Assembly (NCBI GenBank): GCA_018970765.1
Contig: JAGWVT010000004.1
Location: forward strand, 28,729 to 92,728
Length of the DNA: 64,000 bases
Direction: 5' to 3'
From: Actinomycetales bacterium
Lineage (GTDB): Bacteria; Actinomycetota; Actinomycetes; S36-B12
The position numbers and the translations under genes were made by a program. How positions within the stretch are numbered: the stretch's first letter is position 1; each line of letters begins with the position of its first letter. Below the pieces are notes generated by a model. It saw nothing but the letters and a program-made list of their open reading frames with translations. It was not told the origin of the DNA and ran no database searches. This document shows positions 45,457-58,737 of this stretch, one piece after another.

Positions 45457-45616
45457 TCCTCATCGTGACCGCCGGAAGTCGTTGCTACCGGAAGTCCTGC
45501 AGGTCCATTCATGGTGCAACTAAGGGGTTGTCCACAACGCCGTCCGCGTCCCCCACGAGCTGCTCAAGTCTCTAGACACCTTCTTTCCCCTAGATGACTG
45601 TGGCCTGGGGGTTGCC
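45457..45616. other. 160-bp intergenic region with a DnaA-box-like site and a direct repeat
   Basis: No gene seen. TTGTCCACA at 45528-45536 equals the actinobacterial DnaA-box consensus. CCGGAAGTC occurs at 45472-45480 and 45488-45496, a 16-base period. Two TAGANN hexamers near 45575 and 45591 could be promoter parts for the toxin-antitoxin-like pair, but spacing does not decide. A single DnaA box is not an origin. Confidence 0.4.
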
Positions 45617-45892
45617 ATGTGGATTATTATGCTAGACAAAAATGTACGGCCGGTGCGCTTCACTCAATCGAGCAGACGTCATCGATTAGGCAGGGCCCGA
45701 ATTCTGGAAGTCATGGACTCGGTGAATCCTGTTGTGCATGGGCCGGACAACGAACGTAGGTACGTGTGGTGGGGTAGCGACGGTCGCGGGCTGGAGGTTG
45801 AAGTGATTGCGGTCGACCTCCCGGACTACCTACTCGTCATTCACGCGATGCCAATGAACTTGCGGCGCTCGAGGAGGAACGGTGAACCGTAA
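45617..45892 (+). CDS. Putative toxin of a small two-gene module
   Basis: 91 residues. The central RRHRLGRARILEVM and the strands VWWGSDGRGLEVEVIAVD and YLLVIHAMP suggest a compact alpha/beta RNase-like toxin fold (RelE/BrnT-like topology). I do not recognise the exact family. GGGGG lies six bases before ATG 45617. The following gene encodes a ribbon-helix-helix protein and overlaps by 11 bases, with a very strong ribosome-binding site inside this gene. Toxin-first order with RHH antitoxin is known for BrnT-BrnA and HigBA types. It could also be a non-toxic conserved pair. Confidence 0.55.
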   Translation: MWIIMLDKNVRPVRFTQSSRRHRLGRARILEVMDSVNPVVHGPDNERRYVWWGSDGRGLEVEVIAVDLPDYLLVIHAMPMNLRRSRRNGEP

Positions 45893-46181
45893 ATACCGGA
45901 TGGGTCCCTACGTGGACTTGGACAAGAGCCCCGTGACACTGCCAAGCGGACTCATTCTCGACGAGGCCGCTGCGCAAAAGTTGGCGCGTGAAACGTTGAG
46001 GGAACTTAGGCGTGGGCGACCTTCGCTGCATGGCGACGCAGGGGTCTCACCTGAGGTTCGATTCCGGCTCGAGCCACAGGTCAAGGCGGAGCTCGACTCA
46101 TTCGCCCGTGGCCGCGGCGTCACACCATCGCAGGTCATGCGAGATGCCCTGCGACAGTACTTGGACCTGCACGCCTCCTAA
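45882..46181 (+). CDS. Ribbon-helix-helix (CopG-like) putative antitoxin
   Basis: 99 residues. The C-terminal 40 residues form an RHH domain: strand VRFRLEPQVKAEL near 59-71, then helices around FARGRGVTPSQVMRDALRQYL. Such domains dimerise and bind DNA operators. The N-terminal half (VDLDKSPVTLPSGLILDEAA) would wrap a partner toxin. GAGGAGG before GTG 45882 is one of the strongest ribosome-binding sites in the window and would favour antitoxin excess. It converges on trpS with 15 bp between. Confidence 0.7.
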   Translation: MNRKYRMGPYVDLDKSPVTLPSGLILDEAAAQKLARETLRELRRGRPSLHGDAGVSPEVRFRLEPQVKAELDSFARGRGVTPSQVMRDALRQYLDLHAS

Positions 46182-46196
46182 AGCAGCGTAGGCACT

Positions 46197-48517
<2,321 letters not shown>

Positions 48518-48601
48518 TCCTAGGGCCCTGCACCGTGCGGGCCGCTCTGAGACTAAGGCTTAACGGGGTAGGTACGCCAGGGGAGCCTGACCGGCAGTGG
48601 T

Positions 48602-49819
48602 CTATTTGGCTACCGCAGTACCGAGGTTGGCATCAATGGCGGCAAGGAAATCCTGCGTGGTCAACCACGGCTGATCCGGGCCAATAAGCATGGCTAGGTC
48701 CTTGGTCATCTTGCCCTCTTCAACTGTGGAGATACAGACCCGCTCCAGCGTCTGCGCAAATGCCACCACGTCTTTGGTTGAGTCCAACTTGCCCCGGTGC
48801 TCAAGGCCGCGCGTCCAGGCGAAGATCGATGCAATCGGGTTGGTGGATGTCGGCTTGCCCTGCTGGTGCTGCCGGTAGTGGCGAGTTACCGTGCCGTGCG
48901 CGGCCTCAGCCTCGACGGTCCGGCCGTCCGGCGTCATTAACACGCTCGTCATCAGGCCAAGCGACCCGAAGCCTTGCGCCACCGTGTCCGACTGCACATC
49001 ACCGTCATAGTTCTTGCATGCCCAGACGTAGCCACCCTCCCACTTAAGGGATGCCGCGACCATGTCGTCGATCAAGCGATGCTCATACGTGATGCCAGCA
49101 GCCTCGAACTGCTGCTTGAACTCGTTGTCGTATACCTCGGCGAAGATGTCCTTGAAGCGACCGTCATAGGCCTTCAGGATTGTGTTCTTCGTTGACAGGT
49201 AGACGGGGTATTTGCGATCCAAGCCGTAACGCATGGATGCTCGAGCGAAATCACGAATCGACTGGTCAAGGTTGTACATACCCATGGCCACGCCAGACTC
49301 GGGGAATTGGAAGACCTCAAATTCCATCGGTGCCGAGCCATCCGCCGGCGTGAACGTCATCGTCAGCGTTCCAGCGCCAGGAATCGTAAAGTCAGTTGCC
49401 CGGTACTGGTCGCCGAAGGCATGGCGCCCAACCACGATCGGCTTGGTCCAGCCCGGAACTAAGCGCGGGATGTTGCTGATGATGATGGGTTCACGGAAGA
49501 TGACCCCCCCGAGGATGTTGCGAATTGTTCCGTTCGGCGACTTCCACATCTTCTTCAGGCCGAACTCCTGCACGCGCGCCTCGTCGGGCGTGATCGTCGC
49601 GCACTTCACGCCAACCCCAACCTGCTGGATCGCATGTGCAGCATCAATGGTGACCTGATCGTCGGTGGCGTCGCGGTTCTCGATCCCGAGGTCGAAGTAG
49701 TGCAGGTCAACGTCTAGGTACTTGAGAATCAACTCGTCCTTGATGAACTGCCAGATGATGCGCGTCATCTCATCCCCGTCGAGTTCGACGACGGGATTGA
49801 TCACCTTGATCTTCGCCAT
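48602..49819 (-). CDS. icd: NADP-dependent isocitrate dehydrogenase (homodimeric, eukaryote-like)
   Basis: 405 residues, in the type II homodimeric family. It converts isocitrate to 2-oxoglutarate in the TCA cycle. Features: [13 protein letters not shown] at about 11-23, the isocitrate-site [13 protein letters not shown] near 93, [16 protein letters not shown] near 128, the metal site [10 protein letters not shown] near 268, and the NADP-specific [12 protein letters not shown] near 305. ATG 49819 is preceded by AGGAGAGG and lies 11 bp after mdh, so both are on one transcript. Confidence 0.95.
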   Translation of the reverse strand: MAKIKVINPVVELDGDEMTRIIWQFIKDELILKYLDVDLHYFDLGIENRDATDDQVTIDAAHAIQQVGVGVKCATITPDEARVQEFGLKKMWKSPNGTIRNILGGVIFREPIIISNIPRLVPGWTKPIVVGRHAFGDQYRATDFTIPGAGTLTMTFTPADGSAPMEFEVFQFPESGVAMGMYNLDQSIRDFARASMRYGLDRKYPVYLSTKNTILKAYDGRFKDIFAEVYDNEFKQQFEAAGITYEHRLIDDMVAASLKWEGGYVWACKNYDGDVQSDTVAQGFGSLGLMTSVLMTPDGRTVEAEAAHGTVTRHYRQHQQGKPTSTNPIASIFAWTRGLEHRGKLDSTKDVVAFAQTLERVCISTVEEGKMTKDLAMLIGPDQPWLTTQDFLAAIDANLGTAVAK

Positions 49820-49830
49820 GATCGCCTCTC

Positions 49831-50886
<1,056 letters not shown>

Positions 50887-50910
50887 CTAGCGCCTGGCGT
50901 TCGACGAGAC

Positions 50911-51246
50911 CTACTTCGGTATGGGCACCCAGAAGGCCAGGATTAGCGCCAGCAACCCGAGTAAGCCAAGAATCCAGGTGTCCACACTGCGGCGGCGGAC
51001 GACCAAGAGACCAGCCTGCTTGTCGCTGAGTACCAACCGCAGCAGGAACGCAACCCAGGCGCTGCAGGCCATTGTCACCGTTCCAGCCCGAAAGGCGCCG
51101 AGAGCAACCAGAAGCAATCCGACCCCCAGGATTACCAACACCACAGCGATGGGCCACTGTGTTGCCGGCCTCATCCGCCGTTGCGCACCCCGCGGCAATG
51201 GCACGACAGCGCCTGTTCGGTCAGCCGTGGAGTCAAACTCGTTCAC
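50911..51246 (-). CDS. DUF3017 membrane protein
   Basis: 111 residues with a short hydrophilic N-terminus and three membrane helices at about 31-52, 56-72 and 90-107; RRRSVDTW joins the last two. The family is actinobacterial and its gene commonly lies between folD and mdh, as here. Function unknown. GTG 51246 overlaps the folD stop (GTGA). Confidence 0.82.
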   Translation of the reverse strand: MNEFDSTADRTGAVVPLPRGAQRRMRPATQWPIAVVLVILGVGLLLVALGAFRAGTVTMACSAWVAFLLRLVLSDKQAGLLVVRRRSVDTWILGLLGLLALILAFWVPIPK

Positions 51247-52112
51247 GGTGTCGCCACGGCGTCTCGCGCTTTCGACTCCGCGGCCTCGACCACATTGGTG
51301 AGCAGCATCGCCCGGGTCATCGGTCCAACACCACCCGGCATCGGTGCCACGAACCCGGCCACATCGTGCACATCCGGCGCGACGTCACCCACCAATCCGG
51401 TTTCGGTGCGCGTGATGCCTACGTCAAGCACCGTTGCCCCCGGTCGCACCATCGCAGCGGTGATCATGCCGGGCACACCGGCGGCGGCCACCACGATGTC
51501 CGCGGCACGAGTATGCGCGGCAAGGTTCCCGGTCCCGGTATGACAAAGCGTCACTGTTGCATTTTCGCTCCGGCGGGTTAGCAGGAGTCCGAGGGGACGC
51601 CCGACCGTCACACCGCGTCCGACGATGACGACCTCGGCGCCATCAATCGGAACGCTGTAATGACGAAGGAGCGTGACGATGCCGCGTGGTGTGCAGGGCA
51701 ATGGTCCGTCAATGCCCAAGACCAGTCGACCCAGGTTCACCGGATGCAAACCGTCCGCATCCTTGGCTGGATCCATCAGAGATAACGTGGCGCGTTCGTC
51801 GAGGTGTCTCGGTAGCGGCAATTGAACGATGTAGCCGGTAACCGAATCATCCGCGTTGAGCGTCGCGATGGCCTCGTCAACCTGGTCCTGACTGGAATCT
51901 GCGGCTAGGTCGACACGTATCGACGCAATACCGACCTCCGCGCAGTCGGCGTGCTTGCCATTGACGTACGCCTGGCTTCCTGGGTCGCTGCCAACGAGCA
52001 CGGTGCCTAGTCCAGGGGTGATCCCCGCCGAGCGGAGCCGATCGACACGTGCCCGCAGGTCGGCACGCACCGCCGCGGCCGTGGCCTTGCCGTCGAGGAT
52101 CGTCGCCGTCAC
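51243..52112 (-). CDS. folD: Methylenetetrahydrofolate dehydrogenase/cyclohydrolase
   Basis: 289 residues. It interconverts methylene-, methenyl- and formyl-tetrahydrofolate, supplying formyl groups used by PurN and PurH encoded nearby. Conserved blocks: [18 protein letters not shown] with the catalytic lysine near 53, GYIVQLPLP near 92, [14 protein letters not shown] near 117, NAD(P) site [17 protein letters not shown] near 160, and [11 protein letters not shown] near 260. GTG 52112 overlaps the PGPGW gene stop and DUF3017 overlaps its end, so the three are translationally coupled. Confidence 0.95.
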   Translation of the reverse strand: MTATILDGKATAAAVRADLRARVDRLRSAGITPGLGTVLVGSDPGSQAYVNGKHADCAEVGIASIRVDLAADSSQDQVDEAIATLNADDSVTGYIVQLPLPRHLDERATLSLMDPAKDADGLHPVNLGRLVLGIDGPLPCTPRGIVTLLRHYSVPIDGAEVVIVGRGVTVGRPLGLLLTRRSENATVTLCHTGTGNLAAHTRAADIVVAAAGVPGMITAAMVRPGATVLDVGITRTETGLVGDVAPDVHDVAGFVAPMPGGVGPMTRAMLLTNVVEAAESKARDAVATP

Positions 52113-52426
52113 TGGCGCATCTTCGCATCTGGATCGTCGTTGCCTGGCCGGCGCAAGACCCGTGTGGCCGCCTGGCGTACCAAGCCGGTGGCCGTACTGC
52201 TGCCCCGGCGCACACGATGCAGGGTCGCCTCCGCCCAGGCGAATTCGGTGGCCAGCACGATCAGGCCGAGCAATATGAGGGGCAGCCCAGGTCCGGGAAG
52301 GACAAGGAAAACCACCCCGGTAAGCACGAGTGCGCAGCCAACCGTGGCAACCAGGATCCAGCGCAATGGGCGCGGCAGAAGCCGCAGGGACTGGCGCATG
52401 CGTTCAAGCACACCCCACGGTGACAT
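52109..52426 (-). CDS. PGPGW-family transmembrane protein
   Basis: 105 residues. Two membrane helices at about 22-42 and 45-62 surround the signature [16 protein letters not shown], followed by [15 protein letters not shown] and a basic C-terminal tail. The family (putative transmembrane protein, PGPGW) is common in actinobacteria and lacks a known function. It begins the folD cluster; no clear ribosome-binding site precedes ATG 52426. Confidence 0.8.
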   Translation of the reverse strand: MSPWGVLERMRQSLRLLPRPLRWILVATVGCALVLTGVVFLVLPGPGLPLILLGLIVLATEFAWAEATLHRVRRGSSTATGLVRQAATRVLRRPGNDDPDAKMRQ

Positions 52427-52496
52427 GGGGAGGCGCTGTGAGCAACACCGGTGGGGTTACCCTCCTTTCACCCGTCAATCGAACTCCGGAGCGTGC

Positions 52497-54875
52497 ATGC
52501 GCACAGTCAGATCCAACCGCCCTGCTGTGATCGCTTCCAGCCAGGGTAGACGCCGCCTGTTTGCCCTGGTGCTTTCCGCCGGACTGCTTCTTGGCACCGG
52601 CGCCCTTCTGCTCGTTGCCTCACCGGGGACTGCAGCATCCGCGATCATCGTGGCTGAGGACGACGGTGGCGGCGGCGGGGATTCCCCGGCTGATCCGGGT
52701 ACCAGCAACGATTCGGCGCCGCAGCAGCCAAGTGCCCCGAGTACACCCGAATCCCCTGCGCATTCCGGTGAGGGTGGCGCATCGGACGCGGCAACGACGG
52801 ATAACACTCCGGATGACAACGCAAGTCCGGACGACGGTGCAGACGGTGCTGACGTTGCAGATGAACCGGCCAACGACAACAACGACGGTAACGGTGACGA
52901 AACCGCGGACGATGCTGACACTGCAGACGCGACTGACGATGCCGGTGAGGCTTCAGACGAGGCCACGGATTCCGCGAACCCAGAGTTGACCGTTGACGCT
53001 TCCAGCAGCGCAACGCCGATCATTGCGGGAGCACCGACCTTTTCGATCAATGGGAGCCCCGGTACTCCGATCAGCATGGTGACCGTCTCCGTGAACGGGG
53101 CTGGCCTGGCACCCGGTAGCCCATTTGAAGTTGTCGTTTATTCCACGCCCCAATCACTCGCGAGCGGTATGGCTGACGCACAGGGCGCATTTACCGCGAC
53201 CGCAACCCTGCCTGCAGGTCTAGTTCCCGGCGCCCACACCGTTGTATTCCGTGGCACCGACGCCAACGGTCAGTTGCTGGAATCCGGCGTCGGATTCACC
53301 GTCGCACCCGATGGAACTCTGGGCGAGGTCAGTGGACCTGTGACCCCCGAAGCGCTGGCCACGTTGGCGGCGGAGACCACACCAGCCACTTCCGGGCGCT
53401 CCAACTCAAACAAGGCACCGGCGTTCGAACCCGTTCGGGCACTGGACAATCCGCAAGCGGTCGTCACGACATCGATCGCAGGCCTCACCCTGGTAACGGC
53501 CGTTGCAGCAGCGGTGGTTGGCAGTTCAGGTGGCTCAGGGAGTGGCTCAGGGAGTGGATCCGGAGGCGGGTCGAGCGAAGGGGGCGTTGACGCCAAAGTT
53601 GAAGACCGACGGAAGCGGCGGGTCGCCAGGAACGAGCTCGACCAGCGAGATGACTTCGACGACGACCTTGATACCGACCACAATCGTGGTTGGCGAACGA
53701 AGTTCCAGCCGCAGGGCACGCGCCCAGGCGACCTTGCCGTGACCCACCGCTTCCCCGGCACAGCGTTTACTGACGAGTTGTCCTACGCCTCGATCCTTGC
53801 CGTCGCCCCAAAGAGCCCCCTGTTGGCCCGAACGCTCGACGATGCGGGTCCTTGGCGCGCCATGTTTGGCAGCCTGAGCCTGCTGCTGCCCATTGCCGGA
53901 CTCGTGCTGGGCATCACAAGCGCGATCAGCACCGGAGGCGTCGCCCAACCACCCGCACTGGCATTGATGGTCGCACTCATCGTTGTCGGTGTGTTAGACG
54001 CATTTGCGGGCCTGCTGGCCCTAGTGGCTTTCACTGTTGGTATCGCAGTCAGTGGCGGCATCGTCGACCTCAGCAGTGTGCGGACGCTGATGGGTATCGC
54101 ACTGCTCGTGGTTGGCCCCGGCCTGATTGCCTCGTCCTTCCGTGACACGCGCAGACCCGCCGCACGCACGCGTGCTCAGTGGTGGGAGCGTGCAACCGAT
54201 CTCGTTGTCGTACCCCTCCTCGGCGGCTGGGTTACCCTCAATGTCGTACAGGCCCTGCCTGGCCTGGGGGGTTACGCGTTCCCGGTCGCGGACAACGCTG
54301 GAATGCTTGCACTTATCGTGATGGCGCTGCTCGTCATCAATGTTCTCCTCGAAGAGGCAGCGGCGAGGTGGTTCCCCGAGCGCCTGGCGACCGTGCTGCC
54401 GAGCGAACGACCGGATCCGGGCCCCGTGCAAATGGTGATCTCAGGCTTATTCCGGACGGGCCTATTTCTATTCATCTCTGCAGCGTTCGTTGGCAATGTC
54501 TGGCAACTCTGGGCCGCTGCGGTGCTCTTTACCATTCCTGCCCTAGTGCGCGCCTTCGAAGACCGCCTACCGAATTCGGCGCGCCTCTGGCAGGTCTTAC
54601 CCCTAGGCGTGCCACAGGTCGGTTTGCTGCTGATCGTCAGCGGTATCGTCGCAGCGGCGATCTCGGCTGCACTCGGCCAAACTGCTGAATTTGCTCAGAC
54701 ATCGTTCGTGGTGCTGGCCGTGCCAGGTTTTCTCCTCGATGCGCTTGGTGCCTTCGGGCGGGAACCAAAGGAAGGTGATGTGCGCTGGTACTGCCGTCCC
54801 TCGATGGTGGTGCTCTACCGAATCGGCGGTGTCGCAATCCTGCTAGTGACGGTGTGGCTCGCTCTCAACGTTTGA
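52497..54875 (+). CDS. Large membrane protein: acidic exported region, Ig-like domain and polytopic C-terminus
   Basis: 792 residues from ATG 52497 (CGGAG upstream; TACCCT at 52458-52463 as -10). Order: signal sequence or first helix 21-46; Asp/Ala/Asn/Gly-rich disordered stretch about 50-165; a beta-rich Ig-like domain about 180-265 with VSVNGAGLAPGSPFEVVVYS; a membrane helix about 322-342; a Gly-Ser run; a charged cytoplasmic stretch with RRKRR; and roughly ten helices from about 455 to the end. The Ig-like part is common in actinobacterial wall proteins, usually with one anchor helix. Fusion to a polytopic domain is unusual. I do not know the family of the polytopic part. Confidence 0.75.
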   Translation: MRTVRSNRPAVIASSQGRRRLFALVLSAGLLLGTGALLLVASPGTAASAIIVAEDDGGGGGDSPADPGTSNDSAPQQPSAPSTPESPAHSGEGGASDAATTDNTPDDNASPDDGADGADVADEPANDNNDGNGDETADDADTADATDDAGEASDEATDSANPELTVDASSSATPIIAGAPTFSINGSPGTPISMVTVSVNGAGLAPGSPFEVVVYSTPQSLASGMADAQGAFTATATLPAGLVPGAHTVVFRGTDANGQLLESGVGFTVAPDGTLGEVSGPVTPEALATLAAETTPATSGRSNSNKAPAFEPVRALDNPQAVVTTSIAGLTLVTAVAAAVVGSSGGSGSGSGSGSGGGSSEGGVDAKVEDRRKRRVARNELDQRDDFDDDLDTDHNRGWRTKFQPQGTRPGDLAVTHRFPGTAFTDELSYASILAVAPKSPLLARTLDDAGPWRAMFGSLSLLLPIAGLVLGITSAISTGGVAQPPALALMVALIVVGVLDAFAGLLALVAFTVGIAVSGGIVDLSSVRTLMGIALLVVGPGLIASSFRDTRRPAARTRAQWWERATDLVVVPLLGGWVTLNVVQALPGLGGYAFPVADNAGMLALIVMALLVINVLLEEAAARWFPERLATVLPSERPDPGPVQMVISGLFRTGLFLFISAAFVGNVWQLWAAAVLFTIPALVRAFEDRLPNSARLWQVLPLGVPQVGLLLIVSGIVAAAISAALGQTAEFAQTSFVVLAVPGFLLDALGAFGREPKEGDVRWYCRPSMVVLYRIGGVAILLVTVWLALNV

Positions 54876-54903
54876 CGGGCCAAAATGAAGTGAGCCAGCG
54901 TGC

Positions 54904-55872
54904 TCAGTCGTTCTCAGACGCGAGCCGCGGCTGCCTCCGCGGCCACGTACCAACCGCAACGGCGACAAAAGTGAGAACCGCTCCGGCCACCAGCAACCAG
55001 GTAACGGTCGAGCCCGGCATCGGGATGATCAAGTCGAGGATCAAGGCGCCGGTCAACTGTCCGGCAATCGAAATAAGCGCGAACACTAGGACGCCAAACC
55101 GCGGTACCGCCCAAGCGGCCGTCACGATGAACGTCGTGCCCAGCGCGCCACCAAACCACATCCAGAACGGTCCCGGTGATGCCGGCGATATCTGCCCGCC
55201 CATGCTCAGACCAATCCCCGACAGGGCCAGCAATAACGTCGTGCCGAATGCAAAGTTGAACACGGCAGCGGTGATGGGCTGACCTGCGGCGCGAGCCACA
55301 CGCCCGTTAATGGCCTGCTGCACCGCAACCAAGATGCCAGCCGTGAGGGAAGCAAGCAGCGCAATCCTGGCTAACCCTGATGCCTGCACCGCTTCAAGCC
55401 TGGGTAACGCCGCGAGACTCACGGCCGCCACCGCAAGGATCGCAGCGATGACGCGGCGCACCGTTACGTGGACAACTCCCAGGGGGCCCAATCCACAGCG
55501 ATCGACAATGACTGATGTCACCGTCTGCGCCGCCACAACCGCTACGGAGAACAGCGCTACACCGATCACGCCGACGGAGAAGGCCTGGAATGCCACGAAG
55601 ATGCCCCCTAGAACGCCCGCGGGAAATGCCCACCACGGCAACTGCCGGCTGCGCAGTGCCGCAATCACGCGCGGGAACCCAGCGCGTGCACCAGGTACCA
55701 GCAGCGCAACGATGAGAATGATGATCAAACCCGAGGCAAAGGAGTATGTCGCCGCCTCGACGCCGCTGCCGAAGTGCACGGCAAGTTCACCATTGGCACG
55801 TGCCTGCAACGCCACGGTCGTTCCACCGGTGACGAAGATCAACGCAACACTGCGTGCCGTGATCCCACCCAT
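54904..55872 (-). CDS. DMT-family transporter, DUF606/YdcZ type
   Basis: 322 residues with ten hydrophobic helices in two DUF606 (YdcZ) repeats. Repeat 1 starts with VTGGTTVALQARANGELA and ends near 150; repeat 2 contains VQQAINGRVARAAGQPITAAVFNF. Substrate unknown in the family. ATG 55872 shares a base with the purH stop (TGATG), so it is translated from the purine transcript. It converges on the 792-residue membrane protein with 28 bp between. Confidence 0.85.
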   Translation of the reverse strand: MGGITARSVALIFVTGGTTVALQARANGELAVHFGSGVEAATYSFASGLIIILIVALLVPGARAGFPRVIAALRSRQLPWWAFPAGVLGGIFVAFQAFSVGVIGVALFSVAVVAAQTVTSVIVDRCGLGPLGVVHVTVRRVIAAILAVAAVSLAALPRLEAVQASGLARIALLASLTAGILVAVQQAINGRVARAAGQPITAAVFNFAFGTTLLLALSGIGLSMGGQISPASPGPFWMWFGGALGTTFIVTAAWAVPRFGVLVFALISIAGQLTGALILDLIIPMPGSTVTWLLVAGAVLTFVAVAVGTWPRRQPRLASEND

Positions 55873-57425
55873 CAGTGCAGGAAGTGCCGTGCGCCGGTGA
55901 GATACATGGTGATGCCAGCCGCTTGAGCGGTTGCGATGACCTCAGCATCGCGAATTGAGCCGCCCGGTTGCACGACTGCGCGAACGCCGGCATCGATGAG
56001 GATCTGCAGTCCATCGGGGAACGGGAAGAACGCGTCAGAGGCTGCCACGCTGCCCGCAGCACGGTCACCCGCGCGCTGCACTGCCAATCCGGCCGCATCC
56101 ACGCGATTGACCTGGCCCATGCCAACCCCGACGGCAGCCCCATCAGCCGCAATCAGAATCGCGTTGGACTTCACGCAGCGCACGGCGCGCCAGGCAAACT
56201 GCAGATCCTGCAGGGTCCCTTCGTCAGCGGCTGAACCGCTCACCAGAGTCCAGCTTGACTGATCGTCACCCGCTGCCTGAAGCCGATCAGCGTCCTGCAC
56301 CAATACGCCGCCTGAGATGGTGCGCCAGGCCGGCCCTGCTTTAGTCGCAGGCGGGGGTACCTGCAGCACTCGCAGTCCCTCCTTGGCACTGAGCAGTTTC
56401 AGCGCCTCGTCTTCATAGTCAGGCGCCACGACCACTTCGGTGAACACCTCGACGATTCGCCCAGCCATCGCCGCGCTCACCACACGATTCGCTGCAACCA
56501 CACCGCCGAAGGCGGACACCGGATCCGTTGCGAAGGCGCGGACATAGGCAGTTTCGATGTCGGGCCCAACGGCGATACCGCAGGGATTGGCGTGCTTGAT
56601 GATGGCTACTGCCGGGCTCGGATGATCGAAAGCGGCTGCTCGTGCGGCATCCGCGTCGACCAGGTTGTTGTACGACAGCGCCTTGCCCTGCAACTGAACC
56701 GCGCCAGCGATGCCGGGATCTTCGTCGATCCCGTCGACCTGGACATACCAGGAGGCCTGCTGATGAGGGTTCTCGCCGTATCGAAGCTCGGCGCGACGAC
56801 GCCAAGTAGCCCCCAGCCATGGCGCGTTCGTCTGGTCGGCGAACCAGTTTGCGATGGCCGTGTCGTACGAGGCAGTGTGCGCGAAAGTCTCGGCAGCCAG
56901 TTCACGTCGTTGCAGCGCAGTGAGGCCCCCCGCATCAACCTCGTCCAGTAACCAACGGTACCGAGACGGGTCCGTCACCACGGCAAGATTCGCGTGGTTC
57001 TTCGCGGCCGCACGAAGCATGGCTGGTCCGCCGATATCGATCTGCTCGACACATTCCTCGAAGTCATTGCCAGCCTGGACGGTAGCGCGGAAGGGATAGA
57101 GATTGACCACCAGCAAATCGAAGGATTCGATATCGAGATCCACGAGTTGTTGCTGGTGATCAGGCCGACGAACATCTGCTAGCAGTCCGGCATGAATCGC
57201 CGGGTGCAGAGTCTTCACGCGTCCATCAAGGCACTCGGGAAATCCGGTGACCGCAGCGACCGGCGTTACCGGTATGCCTGATTGCTCGATCAAGGCCGCC
57301 GTCGAACCCGTCGACACGATCGTCACACCAGCCTTGGCCAACCCCCCAGCCAATGCCACGAGTCCGCTCTTGTCCGACACTGAGACCAAGGCTCTCCGAA
57401 TAGTTCGTCGCTGTTCGTCAGCCAC
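55872..57425 (-). CDS. purH: Bifunctional AICAR transformylase/IMP cyclohydrolase
   Basis: 517 residues, the last two steps of IMP synthesis. The N-terminal MGS-like cyclohydrolase domain has [11 protein letters not shown] at 12-22, ISTGSTA-like VSTGSTAAL near 37, [13 protein letters not shown] near 68 and NLYPF near 108. The transformylase domain has [14 protein letters not shown] near 215, [21 protein letters not shown], and [10 protein letters not shown] near 468. GTG 57425 with AAGGAG upstream. It follows purN by 18 bp and uses formyl-folate from FolD, PurN and PurH sharing the cofactor. Confidence 0.95.
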   Translation of the reverse strand: MADEQRRTIRRALVSVSDKSGLVALAGGLAKAGVTIVSTGSTAALIEQSGIPVTPVAAVTGFPECLDGRVKTLHPAIHAGLLADVRRPDHQQQLVDLDIESFDLLVVNLYPFRATVQAGNDFEECVEQIDIGGPAMLRAAAKNHANLAVVTDPSRYRWLLDEVDAGGLTALQRRELAAETFAHTASYDTAIANWFADQTNAPWLGATWRRRAELRYGENPHQQASWYVQVDGIDEDPGIAGAVQLQGKALSYNNLVDADAARAAAFDHPSPAVAIIKHANPCGIAVGPDIETAYVRAFATDPVSAFGGVVAANRVVSAAMAGRIVEVFTEVVVAPDYEDEALKLLSAKEGLRVLQVPPPATKAGPAWRTISGGVLVQDADRLQAAGDDQSSWTLVSGSAADEGTLQDLQFAWRAVRCVKSNAILIAADGAAVGVGMGQVNRVDAAGLAVQRAGDRAAGSVAASDAFFPFPDGLQILIDAGVRAVVQPGGSIRDAEVIATAQAAGITMYLTGARHFLH

Positions 57426-57443
57426 CGCACATCTCCTTCATCA

Positions 57444-58007
57444 CTACTCAGTCTTTTCGATGAGCCGTGTCACAACTGACACCAGAAGGTCACGTTCAAC
57501 GGCCTTGACACGTTCATGCAGGGTTGGTTCGTCATCCCCGTCCTGCACACGTACCGCAGCCTGGTCGATGATCGGACCGGTATCGACACCTTCATCCACC
57601 CAGTGCACCGTGCAGCCTGTCACGCGTACCCCAGCCGCCAGTGCATCACGGATTGCGTGCGCCCCAGGGAACGATGGCAGCAGTGCTGGGTGCGTATTGA
57701 TGATTCGACCTCGGTAGGCCCGCACCGTGGTGGGATCGAGGATGCGCATAAACCCGGCGAGCACGATCAGTGTCGGTTGGTAGTGGTCGATGGCAGCTCG
57801 CAATGCCTCAGACCATGCCGCGCGCTCTTGGTAGTCACTGAAATCGACCGTGAATACTTCGATTCCTGCGTGCTGAGCGCGCTGAAGCGCGAAGGCGTCC
57901 GAACGATCTGAACCGACTGCAACGATCGCGGACCGCGCTTTGCTGTCCAACACCGCCTGAAGCACACTGCCCGATCCAGAGGCCAGTAGCAGCACACGAG
58001 CCGTCAC
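57444..58007 (-). CDS. purN: Phosphoribosylglycinamide formyltransferase
   Basis: 187 residues. It transfers a formyl group from 10-formyl-THF to GAR. LLLASGSGSVLQAVLD at 6-21 is the phosphate loop, AGFMRIL near 84 the folate region, and the catalytic triad is in INTHPALLPSFPGAHA and HWVDEGVDTGP. GTG 58007 lies exactly six bases from TAGGGT, so it is probably leaderless and heads the purN-purH-transporter unit. Confidence 0.95.
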   Translation of the reverse strand: MTARVLLLASGSGSVLQAVLDSKARSAIVAVGSDRSDAFALQRAQHAGIEVFTVDFSDYQERAAWSEALRAAIDHYQPTLIVLAGFMRILDPTTVRAYRGRIINTHPALLPSFPGAHAIRDALAAGVRVTGCTVHWVDEGVDTGPIIDQAAVRVQDGDDEPTLHERVKAVERDLLVSVVTRLIEKTE

Positions 58008-58013
58008 CGCCGA

Positions 58014-58019
58014 ACCCTA
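58014..58019 (-). promoter_or_regulatory. -10 element of purN
   Basis: TAGGGT followed by six bases and GTG 58007. Confidence 0.6.
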
Positions 58020-58050
58020 CCGATGCCGACGGAGCCCCTTCCTGACGATG

Positions 58051-58737
58051 TCAGCCCGCAACCTGCTCGCCACTCATCTGGCGATACACGTGCACCACGA
58101 ACAGGCCCAGGAACGGCAGAGTCACCAAGGTCAAAAGGCCGAAGCAGGTACCACCCACGAGCAGCAAGAGTCCGGTGAACAACGCGGTGAGCACTGCTGG
58201 GCCCGGGTACCGACGCACCAATTGCACGCTGATCTTGCAGGCCTGGCTGATCGTCACATCGCGATCCAGAATCGCGAAGCGGCCGAACTGCAGCAGCACC
58301 AGCACCGCGATACCGGGCAGGATGCACAGCAACAAGCCCACTGCCGCTAGGAGGGACTGCAGGATCACAAAACCGGCATAGCGACCAAGGTTGACGGTGC
58401 TGAGCATGGCGGCGAACTCAGGCTTACGACCCAGTGACGCCCATACCGAGGCTCGAACCACGCCGATGGTGGCGATCTCGGCAAGCAACGCCAAACCGAG
58501 CAGGGTGAACAGCACCGGAGCGATCCCACCGTTGAGTGCCTGCTCGCAGGCCAAGCGTTGACCTTCGGTCTGAATGTCGAGGCAACCAAGCGCGACCTCG
58601 TTGAGTGGCCCGACGGAGAACTGCTGGACGATCTGGAGTGCGGTGACAAGAAATGCCAGGGCGACAAAGGGTCCGAGGTTTGCACGCAGAGTGCGCGCGG
58701 CCCAGCCCAGTGCCTGTTGCAGATTTGGCTGACTCAC
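58051..58737 (-). CDS. Polytopic membrane protein of unknown function
   Basis: 228 residues. An amphipathic N-terminus (LQQALGWAARTLRANLG) leads into about five helices: 22-42, 73-95, 118-145 (a long glycine-poor pair), and 178-212. Loops are short, with one acidic periplasmic loop containing two cysteines near 50 and 64. The layout resembles bacterial DUF975/glycerophosphoryl-type membrane domains, but I cannot assign a family. GTG 58737 overlaps the perM stop (GTGA), which sets the start and indicates coupled translation. Confidence 0.72.
   Translation of the reverse strand: MSQPNLQQALGWAARTLRANLGPFVALAFLVTALQIVQQFSVGPLNEVALGCLDIQTEGQRLACEQALNGGIAPVLFTLLGLALLAEIATIGVVRASVWASLGRKPEFAAMLSTVNLGRYAGFVILQSLLAAVGLLLCILPGIAVLVLLQFGRFAILDRDVTISQACKISVQLVRRYPGPAVLTALFTGLLLLVGGTCFGLLTLVTLPFLGLFVVHVYRQMSGEQVAG

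Noticed and set aside
45528..45536. Replication origin
   Set aside because: Only one DnaA box; no dnaA, dnaN or AT-rich unwinding region nearby.
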